Origin: Terriglobia bacterium
GTDB lineage: Bacteria; Acidobacteriota; Terriglobia; Terriglobales; Acidobacteriaceae
Length of the DNA: 64,000 bases
Direction of reading: 5' to 3'
NCBI GenBank assembly: GCA_020073565.1
Contig: JAIQEY010000008.1
Span: forward strand, 62,001-126,000
The notes beneath the pieces are model-generated. The model saw only the letters and a list, made by a program, of their open reading frames with translations, was not told the DNA's origin and did no database searches. The translations under genes and the position numbers were made by a program. How positions within the stretch are numbered: the first letter of the stretch is position 1; the number at the start of each line of letters is the position of its first letter. This document shows, one piece after another, positions 17,382-25,261 of the stretch.

Positions 17382-18404
17382 CTAGGGATTCAGCACGATC
17401 TTGCCGAACATCTGGCTGCGCTCCATGTATTCGTGTGCGGCGCGGATTTCTTTCAGCGGGAAAATATGATCGATCACGGGTCTGAGGCGTCCGGCGAAGA
17501 CGTGGCTGAGGACTTCGTGGAGTTCGCTCATGGTGCCCATGTAGGAGCCGAGTAGCGCGAGTTGCCGCGAAAAGAGGAAGCGCAGATCGAGATCGACTTT
17601 TGGTCCTGTGGTGGCACCGCAGGTCACTAGCGCGCCTCCCGCTTTGAGCGATTTCACGCTCTCCTCCCAAGTTGCGACGCCGACGTGCTCGACGACGATG
17701 TCAGCGCCTTCAAAGTTAGTGATCTTACGAACTTCCTGTGCGATCTTCTGCTGGTAGTGGTTAATGACAAAATCGGCCCCCAGGTCGCATGCACGTTCCA
17801 TCTTGCGCTCGTCGCCTGCGGTGGCGATGACGCGCGCGTGGAAGAGCCGGGCGATCTGGATGGCGGCGATGCCGACTCCAGAGTTGGCGCCGAGAACCAG
17901 CACGGTCTGACCGGGGCGGATGGCGGCGCGTCCGACGAGCATGTGCCAGGCGGTGAGGAAGACGAGGGGCACGCTGGCGGCCTCGTTGAAGTCAAGCGAG
18001 GTGGGAACTGGAATCACGTTTACTGCTGGCACGGCGATCAGTTCGCAGTTGCCGCCATCGACAGTGTTGCCGAGCACACTGAACTGGCGGCACTGGTTCT
18101 GCAGTCCAGCGACGCATTTCGCGCAATGGTTGCAGAACAACATCGGGGCCAGCAGGACTCGCTGTCCGGGCTTGAGGTCGGAAATGTATTCGCCGACATC
18201 GACAATCTCGCCGGCGATATCACTGCCCAAGATGTGTGGTAGGTTGACACCGGGCAGTCCCTTGCGCACCCAGATGTCGAGATGGTTGAGAGCACAGGCA
18301 CGGACGCGAATCAGGACTTGGTCCTTGCGCGGCTTGGGATCAGGGACATCTTCGTAGGTGAGAACTTCCGGACCACCGAATTGATGGATACGGACGGCTT
18401 TCAT
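17382..18404 (-). CDS. Zinc-containing alcohol dehydrogenase / quinone reductase-like (MDR) protein
   Basis: A 340-residue medium-chain dehydrogenase/reductase. The GroES-like catalytic domain includes Cys38 (CALNHLD) and a structural zinc lobe with Cys91, Cys94, Cys97 and Cys105 (FCNHCAKCVAGLQNQC). The Rossmann domain binds NAD(P)H through LGANSGVGIAAIQ (about 176-188), the AxGxxG-like form seen in quinone-oxidoreductase branches. Such proteins reduce enals/quinones or oxidise alcohols in the cytoplasm. The substrate cannot be read from sequence. It appears monocistronic. Confidence 0.88.
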   Translation of the reverse strand: MKAVRIHQFGGPEVLTYEDVPDPKPRKDQVLIRVRACALNHLDIWVRKGLPGVNLPHILGSDIAGEIVDVGEYISDLKPGQRVLLAPMLFCNHCAKCVAGLQNQCRQFSVLGNTVDGGNCELIAVPAVNVIPVPTSLDFNEAASVPLVFLTAWHMLVGRAAIRPGQTVLVLGANSGVGIAAIQIARLFHARVIATAGDERKMERACDLGADFVINHYQQKIAQEVRKITNFEGADIVVEHVGVATWEESVKSLKAGGALVTCGATTGPKVDLDLRFLFSRQLALLGSYMGTMSELHEVLSHVFAGRLRPVIDHIFPLKEIRAAHEYMERSQMFGKIVLNP

Positions 18405-18480
18405 GGAGGCTCCAAAGAGTTTGTCACGGCGATGAAACAGTCCAAGCTAACACAATCTGTCGGGCGAGGAAGCGGGTGTA

Positions 18481-18861
18481 TCAGTTGCTAATCTCGAGTT
18501 TGACCAGCAAGGTCTCGCGGGACGAGTGCGCCACCACCACTGGCAAGAGGTAGTCATTGAAACCACGATAGCGAAACCTCAGATAGTGTTTGCCAGCACC
18601 GCCGTGCAATCGAAATTCTCCCCTCTCGTTTGTGATCGTCGCTGCCAGACGCTTCTTAAAGTCGGGCATCATGCGTTCAACAAGAACCGATCGCATCGGA
18701 GCGCCGCTGGGATCAAGCACGGTACCCGAGAGAGACCGCGCCTGCGCAGTGGGGTGTTCTGCTGTGACCCAGCCTTGTGGATACTCGTACTCCGGCGGAA
18801 TCCGCTTCTGACAATCGGAGAGCGTGAGAGCAACAGTGAGCACGATCAGGCAACCACGCAT
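18481..18861 (-). CDS. Small lipoprotein with carboxypeptidase-regulatory-like domain
   Basis: A 126-residue protein with N-terminal hydrophobic stretch and lipobox LTLSDC, so probably lipid-anchored. The mature part (from ARSLSGTVLDPSGAPMRSV to LHGGAGKHYLRFRY) is a single CarboxypepD_reg/transthyretin-like beta-sandwich, common on acidobacterial surface proteins. A GTG two codons upstream is an alternative start. Function unknown; such domains are usually structural or binding. Confidence 0.65.
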   Translation of the reverse strand: MRGCLIVLTVALTLSDCQKRIPPEYEYPQGWVTAEHPTAQARSLSGTVLDPSGAPMRSVLVERMMPDFKKRLAATITNERGEFRLHGGAGKHYLRFRYRGFNDYLLPVVVAHSSRETLLVKLEISN

Positions 18862-19019
18862 AAACACCGCTTCCCTTGACGGTCAAGAGTCTACTCCGCA
18901 ACCCCAAAAGAAAGTAATCCCGCTGTTCCAACAGTACCGTTGACATGGCCCTTCCAGCGGGTTCACCATAAAGATGGTTTGGCAACCCGTGTCTGAATAC
19001 CCACTGGTTTAACGCCAGT

Positions 19020-19047
19020 AGCCCCGGAGTGATGACCCGGGGCTTTT
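19020..19047 (+). terminator. Intrinsic terminator or attenuator upstream of xdhC
   Basis: AGCCCCGG, loop AGTGATGAC, then CCGGGGCTTTT: an eight-base-pair GC stem followed by four T. No plus-strand gene precedes it, and it lies 50 bases before the xdhC start, so it may work as a leader attenuator or end a small RNA. Confidence 0.55.
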
Positions 19048-19096
19048 GATGTTCCGGGTTTGACCTCCTACCGTTCACCGAACCATAATCACCTGC

Positions 19097-19936
19097 ATGG
19101 ATATTTACGAGGAGATCGTCCACCTGCGGAAGGACGGGCGCCGAGGCGCGGTGGCGACCATCGTCAACGTGCGCGGGTCGATTCCCTCGTTCAAAACCGC
19201 CAAGATGCTGGTGCGCGACGACGGATCGATTGTGGGGACAATTGGTGGTGGATGTGTCGAGGCTGAGGTGTGGCAGGCGGCGCGCGAGGTGATGGAATCG
19301 GAGCGGCCGCGCACGCTCACTTTCGATCTGAACAACGATCCCAAGTACGACACGGGCCTGGTTTGCGGTGGGACGCTGGAGATTTTTGTGGAGCCCGTTT
19401 TACCTCCAGCGGAACTTTATATTTTCGGTGCAGGTCATGTTGCCGCCAGCCTTTATAAGATCGCACGAATTGCTGGATTCGATATCACGGTGGTCGACGA
19501 TCGCGAGGCGTACGCCAGCCGCGAGCGCTTTCCTGAGGCACAGCAGGTGATCGCCGAAGATTTCGACAAGGCAATGGCAGGGCTATCGCCGGGCGAATCC
19601 TCCTACATTGTGATCGTCACACGCGGACATCACGACGACATGCGGGTGCTGCGCTGGGCCGTGCAGACTCCGGCGCGCTACGTCGGGATGATCGGATCAA
19701 AGAGAAAGACGATCGGCATCTTCAAAGAGCTGCAAAAAGAAGGAATGGCCGCGTATCTGTTTGACCGCGTGCGCGCACCCGTGGGACTCGACATTGGTGC
19801 GATCACTCCCGAAGAGATTGCAGTCTCGATCACCGCGGAACTGATCGCGAAACGTCGGAACGTCGAGCGCGCACTGCCGCACATGAGCTGGTTCCAGCGG
19901 CAAGGGTCTCCCGTCGAGCCGAAAGAAAAGCTTTAA
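19097..19936 (+). CDS. xdhC: XdhC/CoxI family molybdenum-hydroxylase maturation factor
   Basis: A 279-residue protein. The N-terminal XdhC/CoxI domain has ATIVNVRGSIPSFKTAKMLV and GTIGGGCVEAEVW; the C-terminal Rossmann domain has LYIFGAGHVAASLYKIARI and RYVGMIGSKRK. Family members bind molybdenum cofactor, help sulfurate it, and insert it into xanthine-dehydrogenase-type enzymes in the cytoplasm. No xanthine dehydrogenase or CO-dehydrogenase-type subunit is adjacent, so the client enzyme must lie elsewhere. A hairpin terminator 50 bases upstream suggests leader control. The stop codon is part of a family C repeat. Confidence 0.9.
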   Translation: MDIYEEIVHLRKDGRRGAVATIVNVRGSIPSFKTAKMLVRDDGSIVGTIGGGCVEAEVWQAAREVMESERPRTLTFDLNNDPKYDTGLVCGGTLEIFVEPVLPPAELYIFGAGHVAASLYKIARIAGFDITVVDDREAYASRERFPEAQQVIAEDFDKAMAGLSPGESSYIVIVTRGHHDDMRVLRWAVQTPARYVGMIGSKRKTIGIFKELQKEGMAAYLFDRVRAPVGLDIGAITPEEIAVSITAELIAKRRNVERALPHMSWFQRQGSPVEPKEKL

Positions 19937-20058
19937 CCGCAGAGGCCGCCGAGTTCTCCAGGTTAATCTGCCCCCAGATCGCCAGCCAACTATTTCCTTG
20001 CTCTGAAAATCCTCTTGGTTTTCTCCGCCTCCTCTGCGTCCTCTGCGGTTCAAGCTTT
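19927..20058. repeat. Palindromic repeat, family C (ACCGCAGAGG type)
   Basis: Terminal arms AAAGCTTTAACCGCAGAGG (19927-19945) and CCTCTGCGGTTCAAGCTTT (20040-20058) pair at 18 of 19 bases. Inner parts (CCGCCGAG and CTCCGCC) also pair. The left arm supplies the xdhC stop codon (TAA, 19934-19936). Confidence 0.75.
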
Positions 20059-20086
20059 TTCTGTGCGCGGCGGTTAAGATTTCAAA

Positions 20087-20653
20087 ATGGCCAGAGAAGT
20101 CGAGATCAAGTTCCAGATCGCGGATCTGCGGGCGCTCACTCGGGGGCTGAAGCGCGCTGGGTTCAAGCAAACCACACCTTCAACTCACGAGATGAATGCC
20201 CTCTATGATCTGCCGGGTCAGAAGCTGCGCCGGCAGGGGCAACTCTTGCGGCTGCGCCAGTATGGGGAGCAGTGGGTGCTGACACACAAGTCCAAGAGCA
20301 AAGCCGGCCGGCACAAAATGCGCGTGGAGCTCGAGACACGAGTGGAAAACGGAGAGCAGATGGACGCCATTCTTCGCGCGCTCGGATATGCTCCAACGTT
20401 CCGCTATGAAAAGTACCGTGCAGAATGGAGCGACAGCGCCGGACACGTGGTGCTCGACCAAACCCCCATCGGCGTGTTCGGCGAAATCGAAGGAGCTCCG
20501 CGCTGGATTGACCGCACCGCTAAAGAGCTGGGGATTCATTCCGCGGACTACATCACGCAGACCTACGCCGATCTCTTCTTCCGATGGAAGCGGAAGACCC
20601 GGAGCAAAGCCACCGAAATGACGTTTCGGTCAGTTGGCGGCAAGAAACCTTAA
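20087..20653 (+). CDS. CYTH domain protein (class IV adenylate cyclase / triphosphatase type)
   Basis: A 188-residue triphosphate tunnel metalloenzyme. The diagnostic ExExK motif is at residues 4-8 (EVEIK), and basic and acidic strand residues follow (LRLRQYGEQWVLTHKSK; RVELETRVENGEQ; FRYEKYRAEW; VLDQTPIGVFGEIEG). The closest subgroup by pattern is CyaB-like class IV cyclase. In this group, members hydrolyse inorganic triphosphate, thiamine triphosphate or make cAMP, so the activity should be called only a CYTH phosphohydrolase/cyclase. It stands between a repeat and the pentose operon. Confidence 0.85.
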   Translation: MAREVEIKFQIADLRALTRGLKRAGFKQTTPSTHEMNALYDLPGQKLRRQGQLLRLRQYGEQWVLTHKSKSKAGRHKMRVELETRVENGEQMDAILRALGYAPTFRYEKYRAEWSDSAGHVVLDQTPIGVFGEIEGAPRWIDRTAKELGIHSADYITQTYADLFFRWKRKTRSKATEMTFRSVGGKKP

Positions 20654-20664
20654 CCACCACCGGC

Positions 20665-20678
20665 AGCAAACGTTTACA
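20665..20678 (+). promoter_or_regulatory. Candidate LacI-family operator upstream of the pentose operon
   Basis: AGCAAACGTTTACA has the central CG palindrome of LacI/GalR operators (ideal TGTAAACGTTTACA), with a perfect core AAACGTTT and right half. A further TGTAAGCG half-site lies near 20688. It is about 250 bases upstream of araD. No LacI-type regulator is encoded in the window. Confidence 0.3.
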
Positions 20679-20928
20679 CCATCTTGTTGTAAGCGCGATC
20701 ACCTGCACGATGGAGACCGTGAAGATCGCTTGACAAGCCAGTCGGCAAAGGGCTAAGGTTCAGCGGTTTGGCAGACAACAGACCATTCGAAAGAGTGGCG
20801 GGAGAAAACGATTACTCCGCCGCGCTGCGAGACTCAACCGCCTTAGCGCCCGACTCCGGCAAACGTCGATGGGGTACTATAGCTGCTCGCGAAGAACGTG
20901 CGCGTGCGATTAAGAACTGAGGAACTTT

Positions 20929-21630
20929 GTGCTTTTGAAACATCTGCGCGAGGAAGTTCTGGAGGCCAATCTCGAGTTGGTACGTCGCGGCCTCGTGCTC
21001 TACACCTTTGGCAACGCCAGCGGCATCTCGCGCAAGGATGGTCTGATTGCCATCAAGCCGAGCGGAGTACCCTATGAGAATCTCGTGCCCGAGCATATGG
21101 TGATCACCACACTGGATGGAGAGATCGTCGAAGGAGGACTTCGTCCTTCGTCGGACCTGGCTACTCACGTGGAGATCTACAAGCACTTTCCCGGCGTCGG
21201 CGGCGTCGCGCACACGCACTCGGAGTTCGCGACGTCGTGGGCGCAGGCTCGCAAGCCGATTCCCTGCTTTGGAACCACGCACGCGGACTACTTCCATGGA
21301 GAAGTTCCCGTGACGCCTGCCCTGACACCCGAAGAAATCGCAGACGGCTATGAGAGGAACACGGGCCTGGTAATCTGCCGGCTCTTCCAGCAACTTGATC
21401 CCGACGCGGTCCCGGCCGTGCTGGTCGCCTCGCATGGCCCGTTCTGCTGGGGGCCAACGCCGTCGGCCGCGGCCCACAATGCCGTGATTCTCGAGTCTCT
21501 CGCACGAACCGCCTACTACACGACCACCCTTGCGGAGAACTGCCAACCGATTCCCCGCGAGCTTCACGACAAACACTTCCTGCGCAAGCACGGACAGAAC
21601 GCTTACTACGGCCAGGGAAAGACTCAATGA
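20929..21630 (+). CDS. araD: L-ribulose-5-phosphate 4-epimerase (class II aldolase family)
   Basis: A 233-residue zinc enzyme that converts L-ribulose 5-phosphate to D-xylulose 5-phosphate. It starts at GTG with GAGGA upstream. Motifs are GNASGI, KPSGVPYENL, the zinc-binding HTHSEFAT, GTTHADYFHGEVP, VLVASHGPFCWG with the last zinc His, and the C-terminal DKHFLRKHGQNAYYGQ, which is diagnostic for AraD rather than fuculose-phosphate aldolase. First gene of a pentose operon, overlapping the symporter start by four bases (ATGA). Downstream isomerase and ribulokinase complete a ribulose route. Confidence 0.92.
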   Translation: MLLKHLREEVLEANLELVRRGLVLYTFGNASGISRKDGLIAIKPSGVPYENLVPEHMVITTLDGEIVEGGLRPSSDLATHVEIYKHFPGVGGVAHTHSEFATSWAQARKPIPCFGTTHADYFHGEVPVTPALTPEEIADGYERNTGLVICRLFQQLDPDAVPAVLVASHGPFCWGPTPSAAAHNAVILESLARTAYYTTTLAENCQPIPRELHDKHFLRKHGQNAYYGQGKTQ

Positions 21631-23399
21631 TCCATGCTCTTGCGATCCATGCTCCTGCCTTGATGGCTGAATCCACGCTGGTCCACCTGTCACCGGTGGA
21701 CCTTGTCATCATCGTCTTCTACTTCGCGCTGGTCCTGGCGATTGGGCTGTACTTGAAGGAGCAGGCCAACACTGGCGAAGACTTCTTCATGGCCGGACGC
21801 GAGATGACGGCATGGGTGGCGGGCTTGGCGTTCTTGTCCGCGAACCTGGGATCGCTCGAACTGATGGGCTGGGCGGGCAACGCCTATAAGTACGGGATCC
21901 TCGCGGCACACTGGTATTGGATCGGCGCCATCCCCGCCATGCTGTTCCTGGCCCTGGTAATGATGCCGTTCTACCACATCTGCCGGACTCACTCAGTTCC
22001 CGGCTATCTCAAACTGCGTTTTGGCGAGAGCAGCCGGACGCTGTCGGCCATCTGTTTCGCCTTCATGACCGTGTTGATGAGCGGCATCAATATGTACGCC
22101 ATGGCGGTGGTGATGAGGGTGGTTCTGGGATGGGACATTCACTTCAGTATCTGGGTGTCGTCGATCACAGTGGCCATCTACGTAGCCCTGGGGGGTCTGC
22201 GGTCGGCAATTTTCAATGAGGTGCTGCAATTCTTCCTGATCTGGGCGGGCGCGCTGCTGATCCCGATTCTGGGGTTGGTGGAGGCAGGCGGCTGGAACAG
22301 CCTGAAGGCGCGGATTCTGCAGAATCTTACTGAGCAGCACGTGGCTAATGCCGGCGCCTATACCCATCTGTGGTCAACCTTGGGCGAGTTCGGGAAGAAT
22401 CCGATGGGGATCAACTGGGTCGGCATCGTTTTCGGACTGGGCGCGGTGATTTCGATGGGCTACTGGACCACCGACTTCCTGGTCGTTCAGCGCGTCTTGT
22501 CGGCCAAGGACCTGCGCTCGGCCAAGCTGGCACCAATCATTGGGGCGGCTTTCAAGATGATGGTTCCGTTCATCGTCATTCTTCCCGGCCTGCTCGGTCT
22601 GGCGCTGCTGCGCGATCCAGCGGGCCATCTGCTGAGGCTCGTTCCCGCTGATGTCGCGTGGTCCGATTCGGGACAATTGCAGGGCCTGCACAGCTTCGAT
22701 GAAGTTTTGCCTCTTATGCTGGCACGTTACTGCGGACCGGGCCTGCTGGGCCTCGGCATCACTGCACTGATTGCCGGGTTCATGTCGGGCATGGCGGGCA
22801 ACGTCAGCGCCTTCGCCACCGTCTGGACCTATGACATCTACGGCGCCCTGATCAACAAGAATGCATCGGACGAATCGAAGGTAAAGATGGGCCGCTGGTG
22901 CACTCTGCTGGGTGTGGGCGTCAGTATCGGGACGGCGTACCTGGTCATGCAAGCTCAGAGCATCATGGACTACGTCCAGGCACTCTTCAGTTTCTTCATC
23001 GCTCCTCTGTTTGGCACGGTCTTGTTGGGCATGTTATGGAAGCGGGCCACTCCGAAGGGCGGCTTCTGGGGGCTCTTTGCTGGGACCCTGTCTTCGATCG
23101 GCATGTGGGCGTGGGTGAAGGTCAATCCCGATGCGGTGAAATACGTGGCGTTGTCGCCGCATGCACAGGACCAGGCTCAGAACATGTTCCGCGCGCTGTG
23201 GTGCTGGGTGGTCTGTGTGTTGGTCACGGTCGCAGTCAGCCTGATCACAAAGCCCAAGCCCGACGCCGAATTGACTGGTCTAGTCTACGGAATGACGGCG
23301 ATTCCGCACGAAGAACACGTTTCAGTTTTCCACCGGCCGGTTTTCTGGGCGGTGGTGGTGGGCGTTGCGTTTGTCATTCTGCAAATCATTTTCTGGTAG
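21627..23399 (+). CDS. Sodium:solute symporter (SSS family), probable pentose importer
   Basis: A 590-residue inner-membrane protein with about 14 hydrophobic segments and SSS motifs: an N-terminal EDFFMAGREMTAWVAGLAF, GWAGNAYKYGI, ALGGLRSAIFNEVLQFF and FMSGMAGNVSAFATVWTYDI. It belongs to the SGLT-like branch that couples sugar uptake to sodium. It is translationally coupled to araD and lies inside the pentose operon, so L-arabinose or a related pentose is the likely cargo. Met13 (MAESTLVHL) is an alternative start. Confidence 0.9.
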   Translation: MIHALAIHAPALMAESTLVHLSPVDLVIIVFYFALVLAIGLYLKEQANTGEDFFMAGREMTAWVAGLAFLSANLGSLELMGWAGNAYKYGILAAHWYWIGAIPAMLFLALVMMPFYHICRTHSVPGYLKLRFGESSRTLSAICFAFMTVLMSGINMYAMAVVMRVVLGWDIHFSIWVSSITVAIYVALGGLRSAIFNEVLQFFLIWAGALLIPILGLVEAGGWNSLKARILQNLTEQHVANAGAYTHLWSTLGEFGKNPMGINWVGIVFGLGAVISMGYWTTDFLVVQRVLSAKDLRSAKLAPIIGAAFKMMVPFIVILPGLLGLALLRDPAGHLLRLVPADVAWSDSGQLQGLHSFDEVLPLMLARYCGPGLLGLGITALIAGFMSGMAGNVSAFATVWTYDIYGALINKNASDESKVKMGRWCTLLGVGVSIGTAYLVMQAQSIMDYVQALFSFFIAPLFGTVLLGMLWKRATPKGGFWGLFAGTLSSIGMWAWVKVNPDAVKYVALSPHAQDQAQNMFRALWCWVVCVLVTVAVSLITKPKPDAELTGLVYGMTAIPHEEHVSVFHRPVFWAVVVGVAFVILQIIFW

Positions 23400-23408
23400 G
23401 GAGGAACA

Positions 23409-23642
23409 ATGAAATCTGGCGGTTCCTTGTCCATTTGGTTCTTCATCGGCGTGTCGATGCTGGTGAACGGCATTTTGATCACCGGAGCGGGCATATGGGA
23501 GGTTGCCTCTCATGCGGATAATCCGGCGTTGTCCCTGAATCATCACGCCAGCATCTGGTGGGGCGGGGTGTTGCTGATTTTCGGCGCGGTTTACTCCTAC
23601 CGTTTCTCTCCCGCGCGGGAACGGGCGCGAAATGCTGGGTAA
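23409..23642 (+). CDS. Small two-helix membrane protein in the pentose operon
   Basis: A 77-residue protein with a good ribosome site (GAGGA). Two membrane helices (about residues 8-29 and 48-64) enclose a short His-containing loop (SLNHHASIWW). It follows the symporter by nine bases, so it may be a small partner of the symporter. No family recognised. Confidence 0.65.
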   Translation: MKSGGSLSIWFFIGVSMLVNGILITGAGIWEVASHADNPALSLNHHASIWWGGVLLIFGAVYSYRFSPARERARNAG

Positions 23643-23689
23643 TTCCTAGATCGCGCCGATTACCGGATTCATGAACGACAAGGATGTAC

Positions 23690-25105
23690 ATGTCCACGAA
23701 GAAGATGACATTCGGCCTCATTATCGGGAATCGCGGGTTCTTCCCGGATCATCTGGCAAAGAGCGGGCGCGAAGAAATGATGCGGTCGCTGGAAAAGGCC
23801 GGAGCAGAGTACGTTGTGCTGGGCCCGGACGAAAGCAAGCATGGCGCGGTCGAGGCACACGAAGAAGCAAAACGTTGCGCCGCACTGTTCCACAAGAATC
23901 GGGAACGCATCGATGGCGTCATCGTGGCGTTGCCAAACTTTGGCGACGAGCGGGCGATTGCCGACACGCTGCGCCTGGCTCGCCTCGAGGTTCCAGTGCT
24001 GGTGCAGGCGACGCCCGATATTCCCGGCCAGATGACGATCGCCTCGCGGCGCGACAGCTTTTGCGGAAAGATGTCGGCCTGCAACAACCTCCGCCAGTAC
24101 CAGATTCCCTACTCGTTGACCACTCTGCACACGGTGAGTCCAGACTCGGCTGATTTCCAGAAAGACATGGCGTGGTTCTCTGCAGTCTGCCGGGTTGCGA
24201 ATGGACTCTGCAACCTTCGCCTGGGGAGCATCGGCGCACGGCCCGCCGCCTTCAACACGGTGCGCTATAGCGAAAAATTGCTGGAAGCCCAGGGCATTTC
24301 TGTCGAAACGATTGATCTGTCGGAAATTCTGGGACGGATCGCGCGGCTGAAAGATACCGACGCGAGTGTCGAGGGGAAGCTTAGCGAAATCCGGAAGTAC
24401 GTTACCACCAGCGGCGTGCCCGATTCGGCGCTCATGAAGATGGCCAAACTTGGCGCGGTGATTGATGGATGGATGAAGGCCACCGACGTCACCGTGAGCG
24501 CCGTGCAGTGCTGGACTGCGATGGAAGAATACTTTGGGGTTGTGCCGTGCACCATCATGAGCATGATGAGCAACAACCTGATTCCGAGCGCGTGCGAGGT
24601 CGACGTTTGCGGAACCATCAGCATGCATGCGCTCGCGCTGGCGTCGGAAACACCCAGCGCCCTGCTGGATTGGAACAACAACTACGGCGACGATCCCAAT
24701 AAGGCGGTGTGCTTCCATTGCAGCAACCTGCCGAAGCACTTCTTCCAGGATGTGCGGATGGATTTCCAGGAAATTATCGCCGGGACGGTCGGGAAAGAGA
24801 ACACATTCGGAACCTGCGTGGGTCGCGTGAAGGCCGGGGCGATGAGCTTTGCGCGCTTCTCGACGGATGACACTGCGGGCATCGTTCGCGGCTACTCGGG
24901 GGAGGGTGTTTTTACCGACGATCCGCTGAATACGTTTGGCGGGGCCGGAGTGGTCGAAATCCCGCGACTGCAGCACCTTCTCCACTACATTTGCGAGAAC
25001 GGTTTTGAGCATCATGTCGCGGCCAATTTCTCCTCGGTTGCGGGCGCGGTCCACGAGGCTGCCACTCGCTATCTCGGCTGGCAGATGTACCGGCACCAGA
25101 ACTAA
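23690..25105 (+). CDS. L-fucose/L-arabinose isomerase family protein
   Basis: A 471-residue aldose-ketose isomerase of the COG2407 (FucI-like) family. Features are NRGFFPDHLAKSGREEM near the N-terminus, LRLGSIGARPAAFNTVRYSE, the active-site region PSACEVDVCGTISMHAL with metal-ligand Glu and Asp, CFHCSNLPKHF, and the C-terminal GFEHHVAANFSS. It lies between a pentose symporter and ribulokinase with AraD in the same operon, so it most likely isomerises L-arabinose to L-ribulose in place of classical AraA. The start at 23690 is preferred because AAGG lies six bases upstream; an ATG at 23684 is possible. Confidence 0.85.
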   Translation: MSTKKMTFGLIIGNRGFFPDHLAKSGREEMMRSLEKAGAEYVVLGPDESKHGAVEAHEEAKRCAALFHKNRERIDGVIVALPNFGDERAIADTLRLARLEVPVLVQATPDIPGQMTIASRRDSFCGKMSACNNLRQYQIPYSLTTLHTVSPDSADFQKDMAWFSAVCRVANGLCNLRLGSIGARPAAFNTVRYSEKLLEAQGISVETIDLSEILGRIARLKDTDASVEGKLSEIRKYVTTSGVPDSALMKMAKLGAVIDGWMKATDVTVSAVQCWTAMEEYFGVVPCTIMSMMSNNLIPSACEVDVCGTISMHALALASETPSALLDWNNNYGDDPNKAVCFHCSNLPKHFFQDVRMDFQEIIAGTVGKENTFGTCVGRVKAGAMSFARFSTDDTAGIVRGYSGEGVFTDDPLNTFGGAGVVEIPRLQHLLHYICENGFEHHVAANFSSVAGAVHEAATRYLGWQMYRHQN

Positions 25106-25114
25106 GTTTCACTC

Positions 25115-25243
25115 GACCGTAGCGCCGCCGTCTCGGCGGCTGTCCGGGGGGCGTTCCTTCGACAAGCTCAGGGCAGGCTCTCGCCCGCCGCACCGAGGGT
25201 GGGACGCCCTTGGGACAGCCGGCAAGGTGCCGGCGCTACGGTC
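25115..25243. repeat. Palindromic repeat, family E (GACCGTAGCGCCG type)
   Basis: Outer arms GACCGTAGCGCCG (25115-) and CGGCGCTACGGTC (-25243) are perfect inverted copies, with inner pairing GGCTGTCC with GGACAGCC and GGGCGTTCC against GGGACGCCC. The loop contains TTCGACAAGCTCAGGGCAGG. It lies between the isomerase and ribulokinase genes. A related element is at 57829 and a fragment near 33316 (ACGCCGGCGCTACG). Confidence 0.75.
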
Positions 25244-25261
25244 TGGCGACTAGGGGCAACT

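Noticed and set aside
18940..18972. TTGACA with CATAAA as a promoter for a small RNA before xdhC.
   Set aside because: The spacing is 21 bases, too long for a sigma-70 promoter; kept only as part of the xdhC leader idea.
20775..20800. Resemblance of CCATTCGAAAGAGTGG to the core of a c-di-GMP (GEMM) riboswitch.
   Set aside because: Only one stem matches; the second helix and the conserved GGGACGCAAAGCC block are missing, and the downstream gene is a pentose enzyme.
23669..25096. Long antisense open frame (475 codons) opposite the FucI-family isomerase.
   Set aside because: No domain; the plus-strand gene is certain. A similar 515-codon frame opposite araB was rejected for the same reason.
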